A stretch of 9,373 bases of DNA from Actinomycetes bacterium (GTDB lineage Bacteria; Actinomycetota; Acidimicrobiia; Acidimicrobiales; Acidimicrobiaceae). Location of the stretch: positions 1-9,373 of the forward strand of contig JAKBGL010000038.1 in NCBI GenBank assembly GCA_021833085.1. Direction: 5' to 3'. The notes under the pieces were generated by a model, which was given only the letters and a program-made list of their open reading frames with translations, was not told the DNA's origin and did no database searches. Of the stretch, positions 1 to 6,608 are shown piece after piece. The translations under genes and the position numbers were made by a program. Position 1 is the first letter of the stretch. Each line of letters opens with the position of its first letter.

Positions 1-259
1 GGAGTCGATACTTACGACTGAAGCGAAAGCTAAGCGCTTGAGGCCGATCATCGAACGCCTCATAACTAAGTCCAAAAAGGGCGGCTTGCATAATCAGCGG
101 CAGGTCGTTGCGTTTTTGCGTGATAAAGATATGGCTCACAAACTGTTTAGTGAGATCGCTCCGAGATATGATGAACGCCCAGGTGGCTATACGAGAATCT
201 TAAAGCGTGGTCCCCGCCAAGGTGATAACGCTCCTATGGTCGTTATTGAGTTGGTTTGA
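1..259 (+). CDS. rplQ: 50S ribosomal protein L17, C-terminal part (5'-truncated)
   Basis: Ribosomal protein L17 is a component of the large ribosomal subunit. The gene enters from the left edge in frame 2, so about 85 residues are visible and roughly the first 30-35 are missing. The visible part opens with [15 protein letters not shown], the conserved L17 segment before the helix. It continues through [17 protein letters not shown] and ends in the typical tail [18 protein letters not shown] followed by [10 protein letters not shown]. The ending at a TGA matches the compact form of the family without a long C-terminal extension. An apparent start at position 38 (TTG) lies inside the conserved segment and is not the true start. 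A strong hairpin follows the stop codon, before truA. Identification is secure; only the upstream part is unseen. Confidence 0.96.
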   Translation, partial: ESILTTEAKAKRLRPIIERLITKSKKGGLHNQRQVVAFLRDKDMAHKLFSEIAPRYDERPGGYTRILKRGPRQGDNAPMVVIELV

Positions 260-272
260 TAGAGTTGAAGGC

Positions 273-303
273 ATAAAGCAGGGCCGTTGGCCCCTGGCTT
301 TAT
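273..303 (+). terminator. Hairpin between rplQ and truA, possible weak terminator or attenuator
   Basis: ATAAAGC (273-279) pairs with GCTTTAT (297-303). GGGCC (281-285) pairs with GGCCC (289-293) around a 3-nt loop, and small bulges join the two stems. About 12-13 base pairs form in the short gap after the L17 stop codon. The 3' side ends in CTTTAT rather than a long U run, so it is at best an inefficient intrinsic terminator. It could instead be a processing or stabilising structure at the end of the ribosomal protein mRNA. The pairing is seen directly; the function is inferred. Confidence 0.45.
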
Positions 304-308
304 AAGCT
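303..308 (+). promoter_or_regulatory. Possible -10 element for a leaderless truA transcript
   Basis: TAAGCT (303-308) fits the TANNNT -10 pattern used in Actinobacteria, and it overlaps TATAAG (301-306). It ends 6 nt before the truA ATG at 315, the distance typical of leaderless transcripts. No Shine-Dalgarno-like run lies just upstream of that ATG, which agrees with this reading. No convincing -35 is visible. Translation of truA by coupling to rplQ is the alternative. Confidence 0.3.
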
Positions 309-314
309 ATATCT

Positions 315-1139
315 ATGCGATGGGCTGCTCTAGTTTCGTACGACGGCTCGCAATTTCACGGCTTTAGTGTTCAACCCAACGGAATCAGTACTGTGGGCGG
401 TAGTTTGGCTACCGCCTTAGGTGTCGTATTTCAAAGCCAGATAGAGCTCGTTGTGGCAGGTCGGACTGATAAGGGGGTGCATGCGGTCGGGCAGGTTGTC
501 TCCTTCGACGCTGATGCACCCCGATCTGATCGATTAGTAAAGTCGTTGAATCGGCTCCTACCGACTTCGGTTCGGGTTCATAAGATTTTGGAAGTTGAGG
601 ACTCATTCTCTGCGAGGTTCTCTGCCAAGTATCGTTGCTACCTCTTCCGTGTTAGCAAAGTCGGTAGCGGGTCTCCGTTCTTGGAGAGTCGAACCTGGCA
701 GGTCGGGGAGTTGTTAGATGTTAAGCGTATGTGTAACGCTGCAGGGAGCCTGGTTGGTAGTCATGACTTTAAGGCGTTTTGTAAATCTGGCGGTCGTGAT
801 GGCCGTCCTACCAGACGAAATTTGTATGGTATAGAGATCTTAGAGTCGGAAACGTTCGTCGATATTGTCCTGTGGTCGAACTCGTTTTGTCATCAGATGG
901 TGAGGTCTATCGTCTCTCTGCTAGTTGATGTTGGTATTGGTAGATATCCAGGGGTGGTTATCCGTCAAGCTATAGTTAGCGGAGATCGCTCCATGCTACA
1001 CTCTGTCGCACCACCTAGTGGCCTGTACCTTTTTGGAGTTGGCTATGAACCCTTTAATCTAGAGGCAAAAAGGGTTTGGTTGGAAAGAATCAACTCCTGG
1101 TCCTTTTCTGGTCCGGATTGGGTTCTCGGGCGTGTATGA
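315..1139 (+). CDS. truA: tRNA pseudouridine(38-40) synthase TruA
   Basis: TruA converts uridines 38-40 in the anticodon arm of tRNAs to pseudouridine in the cytoplasm. The 274-residue product has the usual family length. It begins with the characteristic first strand and motif YDGSQFHGF (residues 9-17). The catalytic block AGRTDKGVHA follows, with the nucleophilic aspartate at residue 52. The middle has the KYRCYLFRV strand, then HDFKAFCK. The C-terminal half has FCHQMVRSIVSLLVDVG, equivalent to the conserved FxHxMVR helix. The ATG at 315 places the first conserved strand immediately, so no upstream start is needed. No clear ribosome binding site precedes it, which raises the possibility of a leaderless message. 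Position after rplQ and before rplM is the common arrangement in Actinobacteria. Nothing in the protein looks defective. Confidence 0.96.
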   Translation: MRWAALVSYDGSQFHGFSVQPNGISTVGGSLATALGVVFQSQIELVVAGRTDKGVHAVGQVVSFDADAPRSDRLVKSLNRLLPTSVRVHKILEVEDSFSARFSAKYRCYLFRVSKVGSGSPFLESRTWQVGELLDVKRMCNAAGSLVGSHDFKAFCKSGGRDGRPTRRNLYGIEILESETFVDIVLWSNSFCHQMVRSIVSLLVDVGIGRYPGVVIRQAIVSGDRSMLHSVAPPSGLYLFGVGYEPFNLEAKRVWLERINSWSFSGPDWVLGRV

Positions 1140-1188
1140 TTTTGACTTGTGTCTCGTGCGCAGAGTGCGCCGACTAAGACCGATATTC

Positions 1189-1193
1189 GGTGA
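1189..1193 (+). promoter_or_regulatory. Ribosome binding site that sets the rplM start
   Basis: GGTGA here matches the 3' part of the Shine-Dalgarno consensus (AGGAGGTGA). Its GG lies 8 nt before the ATG at 1199, which is ideal. Reading this stretch as a binding site rather than as a GTG start at 1190 gives the conserved MKT N-terminus of L13. Confidence 0.6.
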
Positions 1194-1198
1194 GGATT

Positions 1199-1669
1199 AT
1201 GAAGACCGTAGCTACTAAGCAGTCAGATGTAACGAGGCAGTGGTTCGTTGTAGACGCCACTGACATGGTGCTGGGACGACTAGCGACCGAGGTTGCAAGA
1301 TTACTGAAGGGAAAGCACAAGACCTCTTATGTTCCCTACCTTGACTGCGGTGACCATGTTATTGTTATCAACGCAGCAAAGGTTATGTTAACGTCTAATA
1401 AGGCGGAGCGTAAGTTCGCCTATAGGCACTCGGGCTATCCAGGTTCCCTTAGAGCGACTCTTTACAAAGATCTTCTTGAGGATAGGCCAGAGTTTGTAGT
1501 TGAAAAGGCGGTAAAGGGAATGCTTCCTAAGGGCCCGCTCGGCCGAAAAATGGTAAAAAAGTTGAAGGTCTATGAAGGAAGTACTCATCCTCATGAGGCG
1601 CAAGGCGCAGTTCCGATCGACTTTCCCGCAGCCCGAAGAAGCCAAGAGATCACCGGATCTGGAGTATAG
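1199..1669 (+). CDS. rplM: 50S ribosomal protein L13
   Basis: L13 is an early-assembling protein of the large ribosomal subunit. The chosen ATG at 1199 gives 156 residues beginning MKTVATKQSDVTRQWFVVDA, matching the usual L13 N-terminus. An in-frame GTG at 1190 would add three residues, but GGTGA at 1189-1193 is better read as the end of the ribosome binding site, correctly spaced for 1199. Conserved blocks are DATDMVLGRLATEVA, LKGKHKTSYVPYLDCGDHV, the RHSGYPG segment, and KGMLPKGPLGRKM followed by KLKVYEGSTHPHEAQ. The tail after HEAQ runs somewhat past the short E. coli form, ending in ITGSGV. The gap from truA (1140-1198) has a small GCGC hairpin (1158-1170) but no clear promoter. rpsI follows after 12 nt, the near-universal L13-S9 pair. 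Confidence 0.97.
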   Translation: MKTVATKQSDVTRQWFVVDATDMVLGRLATEVARLLKGKHKTSYVPYLDCGDHVIVINAAKVMLTSNKAERKFAYRHSGYPGSLRATLYKDLLEDRPEFVVEKAVKGMLPKGPLGRKMVKKLKVYEGSTHPHEAQGAVPIDFPAARRSQEITGSGV

Positions 1670-1681
1670 GTAGGATAGGTA

Positions 1682-2077
1682 ATGGCAACTAAACCTTTGA
1701 CACAAAGTACAGGTCGTCGCAAAGAAGCGGTAGCGCGAGTTAGGTTGAGGGAAGGCGGAGGAACGATCCGAGTCAATGGTCGTCCTGTTGAGCAGTACAT
1801 TCCTTCTTTGACCAGTCGGAACTATGCCCTAGAGCCGATGATGTCCCAAAATTTGTCCGACACCTATGACGTCGACGTCACGGTAGATGGTGGTGGTATC
1901 TCCGGACAGGCTGGAGCCATTCGTCTGGGACTCGCTCGAGCTTTAGTTGAAGTAGATCCAGAGCTTCGTTCAGTCATGAAAAAAGCGGGTTTCTTAACAA
2001 GGGACGCTCGCGAAAAAGAGTCCAAGAAGTACGGACTTAAAAAAGCAAGGAAAGCTCCTCAATATTCGAAACGATAA
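1682..2077 (+). CDS. rpsI: 30S ribosomal protein S9
   Basis: S9 belongs to the head of the small ribosomal subunit, and its C-terminal tail reaches the P-site tRNA. The 131-residue product has the standard bacterial length. It starts near the conserved STGRRKEAVARVRLREG block (residues 9-23). It continues with the TIRVNGRPVEQYIP strand, then DVDVTVDGGGISGQAGAIR and LGLARALVEVDPELR. It ends with the diagnostic basic tail RDAREKESKKYGLKKARK followed by APQYSKR, whose final SKR is near-invariant. The ATG at 1682 lies 12 nt after the rplM stop codon, behind a G-rich stretch (GGTAGGATAGGT), so it is probably translated from the same message as L13. The stop codon lies 3 nt before the glmM start, suggesting translational coupling. 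Confidence 0.97.
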   Translation: MATKPLTQSTGRRKEAVARVRLREGGGTIRVNGRPVEQYIPSLTSRNYALEPMMSQNLSDTYDVDVTVDGGGISGQAGAIRLGLARALVEVDPELRSVMKKAGFLTRDAREKESKKYGLKKARKAPQYSKR

Positions 2078-2080
2078 TCT

Positions 2081-3415
2081 GTGATTTCATTCGGTACCGA
2101 CGGTATTAGAGGAGTGGCAAACGCAGAGTTGACCCCTGAGTTGGCACTGGCTTTGGGCGTTGCTTACATGAATATTGTTGATGCGGGATCCGACGTTTTG
2201 ATTGCTCGGGACACAAGGGTATCTGGTACGATGTTGTCCGCGGCGCTAGCAGCGGGCCTTGCTTCAGGTGGTGCCAATGTCATTGATGTCGGCATCATGC
2301 CTACTGGAAGTTTGGCGTTTCTTTGTTCTAACTTAGCAGTGCCAGGTGCGGTGATCTCTGCCTCTCACAACCCTTACCTTGACAATGGGATTAAGATCTT
2401 TGGTGCCGGAGGTAGGAAACTTACCGATCAAGAGGAGAGTGATCTAGAGAGACTGTTGCTCGAGGTTGCCTCTTCTGGGGTGCGTGATCGTCCCTCTAAT
2501 GTAGGAACGATTGTTTCTCGGGACCTCTCAAAGTTATACATAGGGCACGTTGTGGGAGTAGTGGAACGTCGTTTTACCGAGGGTCTTAGGGTGGCGGTGG
2601 ACTTTGCAAACGGTGCCGCTTATCCGATCGCTCAAGAGCTCCTTGGTGAGTTAGGGTGTGAAATCGTTGCCTCACTGGGGGACTCCCCAGATGGATATAA
2701 CATAAACAAAGGCGTGGGCTCTACTGCGCCACAGGTTCTAGCTGAACTAGTTCTGCGAAGTGGCGCGGATATCGGGTTGGCATTTGATGGTGATGCTGAC
2801 CGTCTTATCGCTGTGTCCGACCTTGGCAAAGTGGTAGATGGTGACGACCTTCTTGCACTTTTTGCTCTGGATATGTCTGAACGCGCAGTGTTGGCCAAAG
2901 ATGCTCTCGCGGTAACTGTAATGAGCAATATGGGTTTAGAGCTGTTCTTAAAAGATAAAGGCATTACCTGTTTTAGGACAAACGTCGGCGACAGATATGT
3001 TCTCGAAGCGATGGAGCAACACTCTTTGACTTTAGGGGGAGAACAGTCGGGCCATATCATATTTTCTCACCACGCTACGACTGGGGACGGCCTCCTGAGT
3101 GCTGCGCTTCTTCTTGAACTGATTGGGAGAAAAGGTACTAAGTTTTCGAATCTACTCTCGGGGTCGTTTCAGAGGTATCCCCAGATTCTGAATAATGTGT
3201 CGATGGGTCACGGCAAGGAAGTTTTGAATCTGCCAGAGGTCTCTAGCGTGATATCAGAACTTGCGCACGGGCTCGGTGATCGAGGTAGGATTTTAGTTAG
3301 GGCCTCAGGTACCGAACCTGTTGTTCGAATAATGGTAGAGGCATTTACTCAAGAGCTAGCGCAGGAGTTAGCTCTACAGATTGAAGAGATTATTCGTTCG
3401 GTAACGAGAAGATGA
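2081..3415 (+). CDS. glmM: Phosphoglucosamine mutase GlmM
   Basis: GlmM interconverts glucosamine-6-phosphate and glucosamine-1-phosphate on the route to UDP-GlcNAc and the cell wall. The 444-residue protein has the full alpha-D-phosphohexomutase layout. FGTDGIRG is at residues 4-11. The phosphoserine loop ISASHNP (92-98) carries the phosphorylated serine at 95. The metal-binding loop DGDADR is at 236-241, the sugar-binding loop GGEQSGH at 319-325, and the phosphate-binding RASGTEPVVRI at 407-417. SGT-EP and GEQSGH together point to GlmM rather than a general phosphoglucomutase. The GTG at 2081 starts only 3 nt after rpsI and gives the standard N-terminus. No good ribosome binding site is visible, so coupling to rpsI translation is likely. 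glmS, the preceding enzyme in the pathway, lies 10 nt downstream. Confidence 0.96.
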   Translation: MISFGTDGIRGVANAELTPELALALGVAYMNIVDAGSDVLIARDTRVSGTMLSAALAAGLASGGANVIDVGIMPTGSLAFLCSNLAVPGAVISASHNPYLDNGIKIFGAGGRKLTDQEESDLERLLLEVASSGVRDRPSNVGTIVSRDLSKLYIGHVVGVVERRFTEGLRVAVDFANGAAYPIAQELLGELGCEIVASLGDSPDGYNINKGVGSTAPQVLAELVLRSGADIGLAFDGDADRLIAVSDLGKVVDGDDLLALFALDMSERAVLAKDALAVTVMSNMGLELFLKDKGITCFRTNVGDRYVLEAMEQHSLTLGGEQSGHIIFSHHATTGDGLLSAALLLELIGRKGTKFSNLLSGSFQRYPQILNNVSMGHGKEVLNLPEVSSVISELAHGLGDRGRILVRASGTEPVVRIMVEAFTQELAQELALQIEEIIRSVTRR

Positions 3416-3425
3416 GGCGGATAAA

Positions 3426-5261
3426 GTGTGCGGGATTGTTGGAATCGTTGGAGACAAGGCGACTGCTAAAGCGATAGTGGAGGGTCTTAGACGCCTTGAG
3501 TATCGAGGTTATGACTCTGCAGGCATGGTCTTGGCAACAAACGTTGGATTCGAGGTAAAACGGATCGCACAAGACACGTCCTCGATAGCTGCCTTGTCCG
3601 ATTGGGTGAACGCAACGACAAATTCTGTCAAACTCTCCTCTGCTATGGGACATACGAGATGGGCTACGCATGGCGTTCCATCAGAGATGAATGCACATCC
3701 TCATCTCGACTGCTCTGGTCAGTTTGCGGTTGTCCATAACGGTATCGTAGAGAACTACAAAGAAATTAGAGAGCAGCTTATGGCATTAGGACATGAGTTT
3801 GCTTCGGAGACCGATACCGAGGTGATAGTACACTTAGTTGAGGAACGTTATCGACTAAATAACGACGTTCGTGAGGCCGTTACCGAGGCCTTTGATGAGC
3901 TTGTAGGTTCTATGGCTGTCGTCGTTATGAATCTGAAGGAACCAGAGACGTTTTACATGATGAGACGAATGGCACCTTTGGTGATCGGAACAGATGACAG
4001 CAGTCTCTTTGTTGCTTCAGATATTCCAGCGTTATTGGATGGTGTAACTAAGTACTTCTCGGTTCCTGAAGACGCATTGATAACTGGGAGTGTCCGACAT
4101 GGAAAAGTTGTGTTGGAACCACTCCCGGAGACTCTTGAGGTGGAGTGGGACGCCTCAAAGGTTGATGTTGGCGGATATACGGACTTTATGTCTAAAGAGA
4201 TTGATGAACAACCTCGGGCTCTAAGCGATACGTTAGCGGGCAGGGTGGACAGAGGTGGATTAATCTCCTTAGACGAACTCAACATATCTCCCGAAGAGTT
4301 AAAGACGATTCACAAGATAGTGATCGTGGGTTGTGGTACTTCTTTGCATGCTGGAATGGTTGCCCGATACGCTCTAGAGCACTTTGTTCGTGTGCCTGTC
4401 GAGATTGAGGTCTCGTCAGAGTTTCGGTATCGTGATCCCGTACTTAGTCCTACGACTTTAGTGGTTGGAGTGTCACAGTCGGGCGAAACTTTAGATACGA
4501 TGGTAGCGTTATCTGAAGCAAAGGCTTCTGGAGCCAAGACTATGGTCGTCTCTAATGTTGTGGGTTCGTCAATGGCGAGAATGGCAGACGCAGTACTTTA
4601 TACCAGAGCAGGTCCTGAGATATCTGTTGCGTCTACGAAGACCTTCATTGCCCAGATCGGAGCGCTTGAGATCTTGGCTCTGTACTTAGCCGATCTAAAA
4701 CGTACACTTTTCCCTGCTGAGGTACAGGAGCTAATCTCTAAATTAAACGAAGTACCTGAAGCAGTCGGTAGGGCCATCTCCCGGATTCAAGAGTATGAAA
4801 AAACTACCCAAGCGCTGTTGGAGTACCAGAGATTTTACTTCATTGGACGAAATGTCGGTTATCCGGTTGCTCTTGAGGGTGCACTTAAGCTTAAAGAGAT
4901 AACTTATACTCCTTCAGAAGGGTACCCCGCAGGAGAACTTAAGCATGGACCGATTGCAATGATAGATGATAAAGCTGTCGTCGTCGCTATCGCCTCTAAG
5001 AGTTCTCTTTACGAGAAGGTATTAGCCAATGTGGAAGAGGTAAGAGCTCGTGGGGCTAAGGTCGTTATCGTTGCCAACGAGGCTCCTGTGGACTCCGAGG
5101 TAAGAGGCGATGAAGTATTTTTGGTTCCACGAATCCATCAGCTTTTTTCTCCTATGGTAGACGTGGTTCCACTTCAAGTTATGGCTCACTACATCTCTGT
5201 GTCTAGAGGGCTAGATCCCGATCGTCCGCGCAACCTTGCAAAGACCGTTACGGTGGAATGA
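3426..5261 (+). CDS. glmS: Glutamine--fructose-6-phosphate aminotransferase (isomerizing) GlmS
   Basis: GlmS makes glucosamine-6-phosphate from fructose-6-phosphate and glutamine, the committed step to amino sugars. The GTG at 3426 is followed directly by TGC, so removal of Met exposes the catalytic cysteine of the class II glutaminase domain (CGIVGIVG). HTRWATHG (76-83), NGIVENY (105-111) and ETDTE (128-132) complete that domain. The isomerase half has two SIS domains, with GCGTSLHAG (302-310), SQSGETLDT (350-358) and STKTF (403-407). GELKHGPIA (503-511) and the terminal PRNLAKTVTVE follow, the latter with the sugar-binding lysine at 606. Length (611) is normal. GAGGCGG at 3414-3420, overlapping the glmM stop codon, is the ribosome binding site. 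The stop codon lies 2 nt from the stop of the convergent glycosyltransferase gene. The upstream gap is far too small for a glmS ribozyme. Confidence 0.97.
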   Translation: MCGIVGIVGDKATAKAIVEGLRRLEYRGYDSAGMVLATNVGFEVKRIAQDTSSIAALSDWVNATTNSVKLSSAMGHTRWATHGVPSEMNAHPHLDCSGQFAVVHNGIVENYKEIREQLMALGHEFASETDTEVIVHLVEERYRLNNDVREAVTEAFDELVGSMAVVVMNLKEPETFYMMRRMAPLVIGTDDSSLFVASDIPALLDGVTKYFSVPEDALITGSVRHGKVVLEPLPETLEVEWDASKVDVGGYTDFMSKEIDEQPRALSDTLAGRVDRGGLISLDELNISPEELKTIHKIVIVGCGTSLHAGMVARYALEHFVRVPVEIEVSSEFRYRDPVLSPTTLVVGVSQSGETLDTMVALSEAKASGAKTMVVSNVVGSSMARMADAVLYTRAGPEISVASTKTFIAQIGALEILALYLADLKRTLFPAEVQELISKLNEVPEAVGRAISRIQEYEKTTQALLEYQRFYFIGRNVGYPVALEGALKLKEITYTPSEGYPAGELKHGPIAMIDDKAVVVAIASKSSLYEKVLANVEEVRARGAKVVIVANEAPVDSEVRGDEVFLVPRIHQLFSPMVDVVPLQVMAHYISVSRGLDPDRPRNLAKTVTVE

Positions 5262-5263
5262 AG

Positions 5264-6283
5264 TTAAAGTAATCTGTCGAGTAGGTCCTGTGCCGACCTC
5301 TCAACTCGAAAGGTTTCTGCTATGAAGTCACTATTGATGTAAGTTGTCGATCTGTTTAGTTCGAGAAGGGTTCTAGCGAACTTCGAGGTGTGTAAAGGAT
5401 CGACCGTAGTTGCTCCAAGCTCTGCGGCATGTGCGAGCCCTCCGAGGTTTGAGGTGATAGTCGGGATACCCAAAGCTAGTGATTCAAATGCTACCAGTCC
5501 GAAGCCTTCTGGTTCTACCGAAGGCATTAGGACGCCGTCGTACCGACTCATAGCCCTAGAGACCTCAAGTGGAGTTCTCAACGAAGGTACGACTCTAGCA
5601 TTTGGCGAAGTCTCAATTCGCGTTAATACTTTTTGGGTAAAGTTCCGATCTTTAGCGCTAGGTGATCGACTAAGTGTTAGGTCAACTTGAACCTCGTTGT
5701 TACATATGAGATCGAGCGCATCTAATAGAGCCCAAACCCCTTTTTTATACATGAGACGGTTCGGGAAGAGATAGCGAAGCTGTTTTGAACTCCCCTTAGA
5801 TGTTGCGAACGTATTTTTTAGGAACGGTCGTGCTAGGTAGGGATAGATGTGATGGATCTGTTCGTTTTGTAGACTCAGAACCTCCTTAGCGTGGAGATAG
5901 AGGGAGTGTGAGAGGGTGACCACTTTTGAAGAGGTCGGGATCTCGTCTATGGGAAATTGATCTAACTCCCAAGCACTGGAAAAATTGTGCAGTATAACAG
6001 CGCTCTTTGTACTGATGGAGTTAAGCCAACCCGGACGATTGTTTAATATGCATAGGTCAACGTGGAGTTCTTGACAGAGAACTGATAGGTCGGAGTAGTT
6101 TTTGACATATGCGTGTGGAAGGTCGCCTACCTTGGAGACGGCTTTGGTGGGTGTCGAGGAGATGGAGACGACAACGACGTCATGTTTTCTTTTGATAAAC
6201 TTCGCCCAACCAATCACTAGACGTTCGAGCGCTCCTTCGCCATAGATTGGCAGGAGCTCCGTAGATACGAAGGCGATGCGCAC
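5264..6283 (-). CDS. GT4-type (GT-B fold) glycosyltransferase, substrate unknown
   Basis: This is probably a cytoplasmic retaining glycosyltransferase that uses a nucleotide sugar; donor and acceptor cannot be read from the sequence. The 339 residues begin with a typical GT-B first strand, MRIAFVSTELLPIYGEGA, with a glycine-containing loop. A second nucleotide-binding half starts near residue 171 with FPNRLMYKKGV, the counterpart of the family GRLxxxKG motif. The strongest signature is SVEPEGFGLVAFESLALGIP, with the EX7E pair at E259 and E267, then SNLGGLAHA. No signal peptide or membrane segment is visible. The start is GTG at 6283, with AGGG (6292-6295) 8 nt upstream. The frame stays open about 45 codons further upstream but has no usable start. 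It is convergent with glmS and sits in a spot where related gene clusters usually run on to acpS. A role in surface polysaccharide or small-molecule glycosylation is only a guess. Confidence 0.85.
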   Translation of the reverse strand: MRIAFVSTELLPIYGEGALERLVIGWAKFIKRKHDVVVVSISSTPTKAVSKVGDLPHAYVKNYSDLSVLCQELHVDLCILNNRPGWLNSISTKSAVILHNFSSAWELDQFPIDEIPTSSKVVTLSHSLYLHAKEVLSLQNEQIHHIYPYLARPFLKNTFATSKGSSKQLRYLFPNRLMYKKGVWALLDALDLICNNEVQVDLTLSRSPSAKDRNFTQKVLTRIETSPNARVVPSLRTPLEVSRAMSRYDGVLMPSVEPEGFGLVAFESLALGIPTITSNLGGLAHAAELGATTVDPLHTSKFARTLLELNRSTTYINSDFIAETFRVERSAQDLLDRLL

Positions 6284-6295
6284 GGATGAAACCCT

Positions 6296-6314
6296 AGCGG
6301 GAAAAGTTCCCGCT
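6296..6314 (-). promoter_or_regulatory. Perfect 8-bp inverted repeat next to the glycosyltransferase RBS
   Basis: AGCGGGAA (6296-6303) and TTCCCGCT (6307-6314) are exact reverse complements around a 3-nt centre. On the minus strand this lies 12 nt before the GTG start. The likely ribosome binding site AGGG (6292-6295) begins at the very next base. It could be a 5' leader hairpin affecting translation, or a DNA operator. It lacks a U run on the minus strand, so it is not a terminator for a minus-strand transcript. Confidence 0.5.
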
Positions 6315-6529
6315 TTGTCGGCGAAGTTTGCTCGAAGGGATGCGGTAGGTCGTGACCATTCAAGGTTGCGTACAGGGAGTTGCGATCCTTGGGAGAGCTG
6401 TGCTTTTAGGAGTTCTTAATCGTTGAGTTGGTCGTTTATCTGCTTTAACGAACCTTAGGGGAGTAAAAATGCTGAAAATTACTGAAACCACTGGATAAAT
6501 TTGGTGGGAACGAAGAAATTATTTTACTA

Positions 6530-6558
6530 TTGTCTATCAATCGAAGTTTTTTTATAGT
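6530..6558 (+). promoter_or_regulatory. Sigma70-type promoter for the LysR regulator
   Basis: TTGTCT (6530-6535) matches the -35 consensus at 4 of 6 positions. TATAGT (6553-6558) matches the -10 consensus at 5 of 6. The spacer is exactly 17 nt and contains a run of seven T. Transcription should start near 6565, which gives a leader of about 44 nt before the ATG at 6609 and leaves room for its ribosome binding site. The promoter overlaps an inverted repeat (6525-6566) that could be an operator. Confidence 0.6.
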
Positions 6559-6592
6559 AGATAGTAGTTGTGATAAATTTAGTACAAGATGC

Positions 6593-6598
6593 AGGCGG
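6593..6598 (+). promoter_or_regulatory. Ribosome binding site that sets the LysR regulator start
   Basis: AGGCGG lies 10 nt before the ATG at 6609 and 7 nt before an adjacent in-frame TTG at 6606. The more upstream in-frame GTG at 6570 has no such site and falls within about 5 nt of the predicted transcription start. This favours 6606 or 6609 as the start. Confidence 0.5.
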
Positions 6599-6608
6599 TC
6601 AGAGATTG

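Larger units (their letters stand above)
6284..6608. other. Divergent intergenic region between glycosyltransferase and LysR genes
   Basis: About 325 nt with no gene I can support. The left part (6284-6420) is of ordinary composition and holds a perfect inverted repeat at 6296-6314. The right part (from about 6440) is AT-rich and holds the regulator's promoter. A Shine-Dalgarno-like AGGGGAG (6457-6463) precedes a 9-codon frame at 6469-6498, whose significance is doubtful. I could not identify a convincing minus-strand promoter for the glycosyltransferase. No tRNA or known small-RNA pattern was recognised. Confidence 0.7.

Noticed and set aside
1190..1198. GTG at 1190 as rplM start
   Set aside because: The stretch is better explained as the ribosome binding site for ATG 1199, which gives the conserved MKT N-terminus.
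2632..3060. Minus-strand open frame of 142 codons inside glmM
   Set aside because: It overlaps the DGDADR and GEQSGH regions of GlmM and shows no recognisable domain.
3416..3425. Possible glmS ribozyme or riboswitch before glmS
   Set aside because: Only 10 nt separate glmM and glmS, far too little for the glmS ribozyme, which is also known mainly from Firmicutes.
6570..6608. GTG at 6570 as start of the LysR regulator
   Set aside because: It has no ribosome binding site, lies almost on the predicted transcription start, and adds residues not typical of the family; ATG 6609 is better.
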